NCBI GenBank assembly: GCA_002338895.1
Contig: DDJH01000203.1
Span: forward strand, 18,491 to 25,696
Direction of reading: 5' to 3'
DNA from: Lentisphaeria bacterium UBA1829
GTDB taxonomy: Bacteria > Verrucomicrobiota > Lentisphaeria > Victivallales > UBA1829
DNA: 7,206 bases
The position numbers and the translations under genes were made by a program. This document shows positions 6,254-7,206 of the stretch, piece after piece. The notes beneath the pieces are model-generated. The model saw nothing but the letters and a program-made list of their open reading frames with translations, was not told where the DNA came from and ran no database searches. Numbering within the stretch: the first letter of the stretch is position 1; the number at the start of each line of letters is the position of its first letter.

Positions 6254-7206
6254 TCAGACGATTTTATATTTTGCCGCCAGTTTCATCAGCGCAGCGGACT
6301 GTTTCGGCGAAAGGACCCGGCCGGCCGCGCTCTGTTTCGCCAGCGACTCATAGAATTCCCGGTCGTCATACACGCGCCGCCCCTTCTTTTCCGGAGCGGC
6401 CCATTCCTTCACCTCGGACAGCGCCTTGAGAATCCGCTTCACCTCGTCCTGCGCTCCGGCCTTCTCCTCGTTCGGCTCGGGGACCTCGACTCCGAGGTTT
6501 TTCATCAGTGTCTCATACTCCGCAATGGATGCGGAATACCGCGCCGCGAGCTTCGCCAGAGCGGCCGTCTGCCGTTCCGACAGCACCTTGCCCGATTCCA
6601 CCTGTTCCTTCAGCGAATCGAAGAACTTCTTGTCATCATATACGCGGGCGCCCCGCTTTTCCGGCGGATTCCACGGAATATTCGCCATCGCCCGGAACAG
6701 AGCGAGCACATTCTCCTGCGGCGGCGCCTTGCTCACGGCTTCCTCTCTGCGCTGCTGAATCTCCTCCCGCATTTTCCGGATGTTTTCGACCCGTTCGCGG
6801 GCGGCTTCAATATCGTCCGTCAGATGATACTTCTCGGCGCAGCGGTCCACATCGTGCAGCTGGTCGGCGTACTTGATGACCAGATTCAGAAGCGCCTCCC
6901 ACTGTTTCGACGAGATCCCGGCCCCTTTTTCCGCCTTGTTCTGCACCGAAGTATAGAATTTCTTGTCGTCGTAAACCCGTTTGGATCCTTTTTCGGGCGC
7001 CTCCCAGTTCCGGACCTCCTGCAGGAGCTTCAGAACGGCCTGCGCCTTTTCCGCATCGGGAGCCCCCGCGTTTTTCGCATCGGCAAGCCACCTGGAAAAC
7101 TTCTCGTAAAACTCCTTCAGCATTGCGGTCCACTGGATTTTGCCCTCCTCGACTCCGTCCAGCTGATTTTCCATATCCGCGGTGAAGCCGACCTGCATCA
7201 GATCGG
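6254..7206 (-). CDS. topA: Type IA DNA topoisomerase I, C-terminal part with three tandem repeats (5' end outside window)
   Basis: The frame stays open through the right edge (codons for D and L precede the ATG at 7198), so this is a 3' fragment and not a gene starting at 7198. The first visible residues, including FTADMENQLDGVEEGK, then W and FYEKF, match the end of the catalytic core of bacterial TopA, where FTA-x-ME-x-x-LD, a glycine and a terminal FY motif are typical. TopA relaxes negative supercoils by single-strand passage through a tyrosine intermediate; the Toprim and active-site domains lie outside the window. After the core, the usual C4 zinc ribbons are absent: the visible 316 residues have a single cysteine. 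They instead contain three related blocks of about 60 residues separated by charged, partly coiled-coil-like linkers (about 115-160 and 225-252, counting from the ATG at 7198). The topoisomerase call rests on this short core segment, so a related type IA enzyme is possible. Confidence 0.8.
   Translation of the reverse strand, partial: DLMQVGFTADMENQLDGVEEGKIQWTAMLKEFYEKFSRWLADAKNAGAPDAEKAQAVLKLLQEVRNWEAPEKGSKRVYDDKKFYTSVQNKAEKGAGISSKQWEALLNLVIKYADQLHDVDRCAEKYHLTDDIEAARERVENIRKMREEIQQRREEAVSKAPPQENVLALFRAMANIPWNPPEKRGARVYDDKKFFDSLKEQVESGKVLSERQTAALAKLAARYSASIAEYETLMKNLGVEVPEPNEEKAGAQDEVKRILKALSEVKEWAAPEKKGRRVYDDREFYESLAKQSAAGRVLSPKQSAALMKLAAKYKIV
6257..7042 (-). repeat. Three copies of a ~60-residue protein repeat in the topoisomerase tail
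   Basis: Copies lie at 7042-6860, 6709-6527 and 6442-6257 (residues 53-113, 164-224 and 253-314, counting from the ATG at 7198). Shared features in order are a short amphipathic helix, a W, PEK, a basic pair, RVYDD, a basic or acidic residue plus F, then Q, a G, a small-S-x-x-Q motif (LS.KQ), an AL and a closing basic residue plus Y. The last copy ends four residues before the stop. Copies 2 and 3 are closest; copy 1 has drifted (ISSKQWEALLNLVIKY). The W, RVYDD and S..Q positions are invariant in all three, which implies a folded unit, probably DNA-binding from its place in the protein. Confidence 0.85.

Noticed and set aside
6254..7198. An independent gene starting with the ATG at 7198
   Set aside because: The frame is open to the window edge and the first residues match the inside of topoisomerase I, not a protein N-terminus.
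6254..7206. The three repeats as a recent DNA-level tandem duplication or CRISPR-like array
   Set aside because: The similarity is at the protein level; the DNA copies have diverged, and the copies are separated by unlike linkers.

Overview
This 7.2-kb window is bacterial chromosome from an anaerobe of fairly high GC content. The gene set and protein style (a partial [FeFe]-hydrogenase maturase, a cytoplasmic family-36-like glycosidase, a long U32 protein and a Gfo/Idh/MocA oxidoreductase) would fit a gut Lentisphaerota/Victivallis-like bacterium or a relative in the PVC group. That placement is an inference from general resemblance, not from a marker gene. There are no transposases, phage genes, tRNAs, rRNAs or CRISPR arrays, and coding density is high.

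Layout. Two genes run on the + strand: the 3' part of hydE (2-805), then a GH36-like alpha-glycosidase (802-2568) that starts inside the hydE stop codon (ATGA overlap). Three genes run on the - strand and converge on them. Read in their own direction they are the 3' part of a type IA DNA topoisomerase (7206-6254), a Gfo/Idh/MocA oxidoreductase (6019-4898) and a U32 peptidase-family protein (4788-2611). The convergent junction at 2569-2610 is only 42 bases long and has no clear terminator. The longest gap, 6020-6253, holds the leader of the oxidoreductase gene, with an AT-rich palindrome cluster that could be an operator and a GC-rich hairpin behind the topoisomerase. A strong intrinsic terminator separates the oxidoreductase gene from the U32 gene, so the three - strand genes are probably not one simple operon.

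How the genes fit together. HydE helps build the H-cluster of [FeFe] hydrogenase, which implies fermentative H2 metabolism. The glycosidase and the oxidoreductase suggest intracellular sugar use. The U32 protein probably acts in RNA modification or a related iron-sulfur-dependent reaction. No single pathway joins the five genes.

The points most worth a second look are: the topoisomerase tail, where three copies of a roughly 60-residue cysteine-free repeat occupy the place where zinc ribbons are usual; the glycosidase, whose catalytic-domain motifs differ from classic alpha-galactosidases; and the palindrome cluster upstream of the oxidoreductase. I do not see a convincing new multigene system here.
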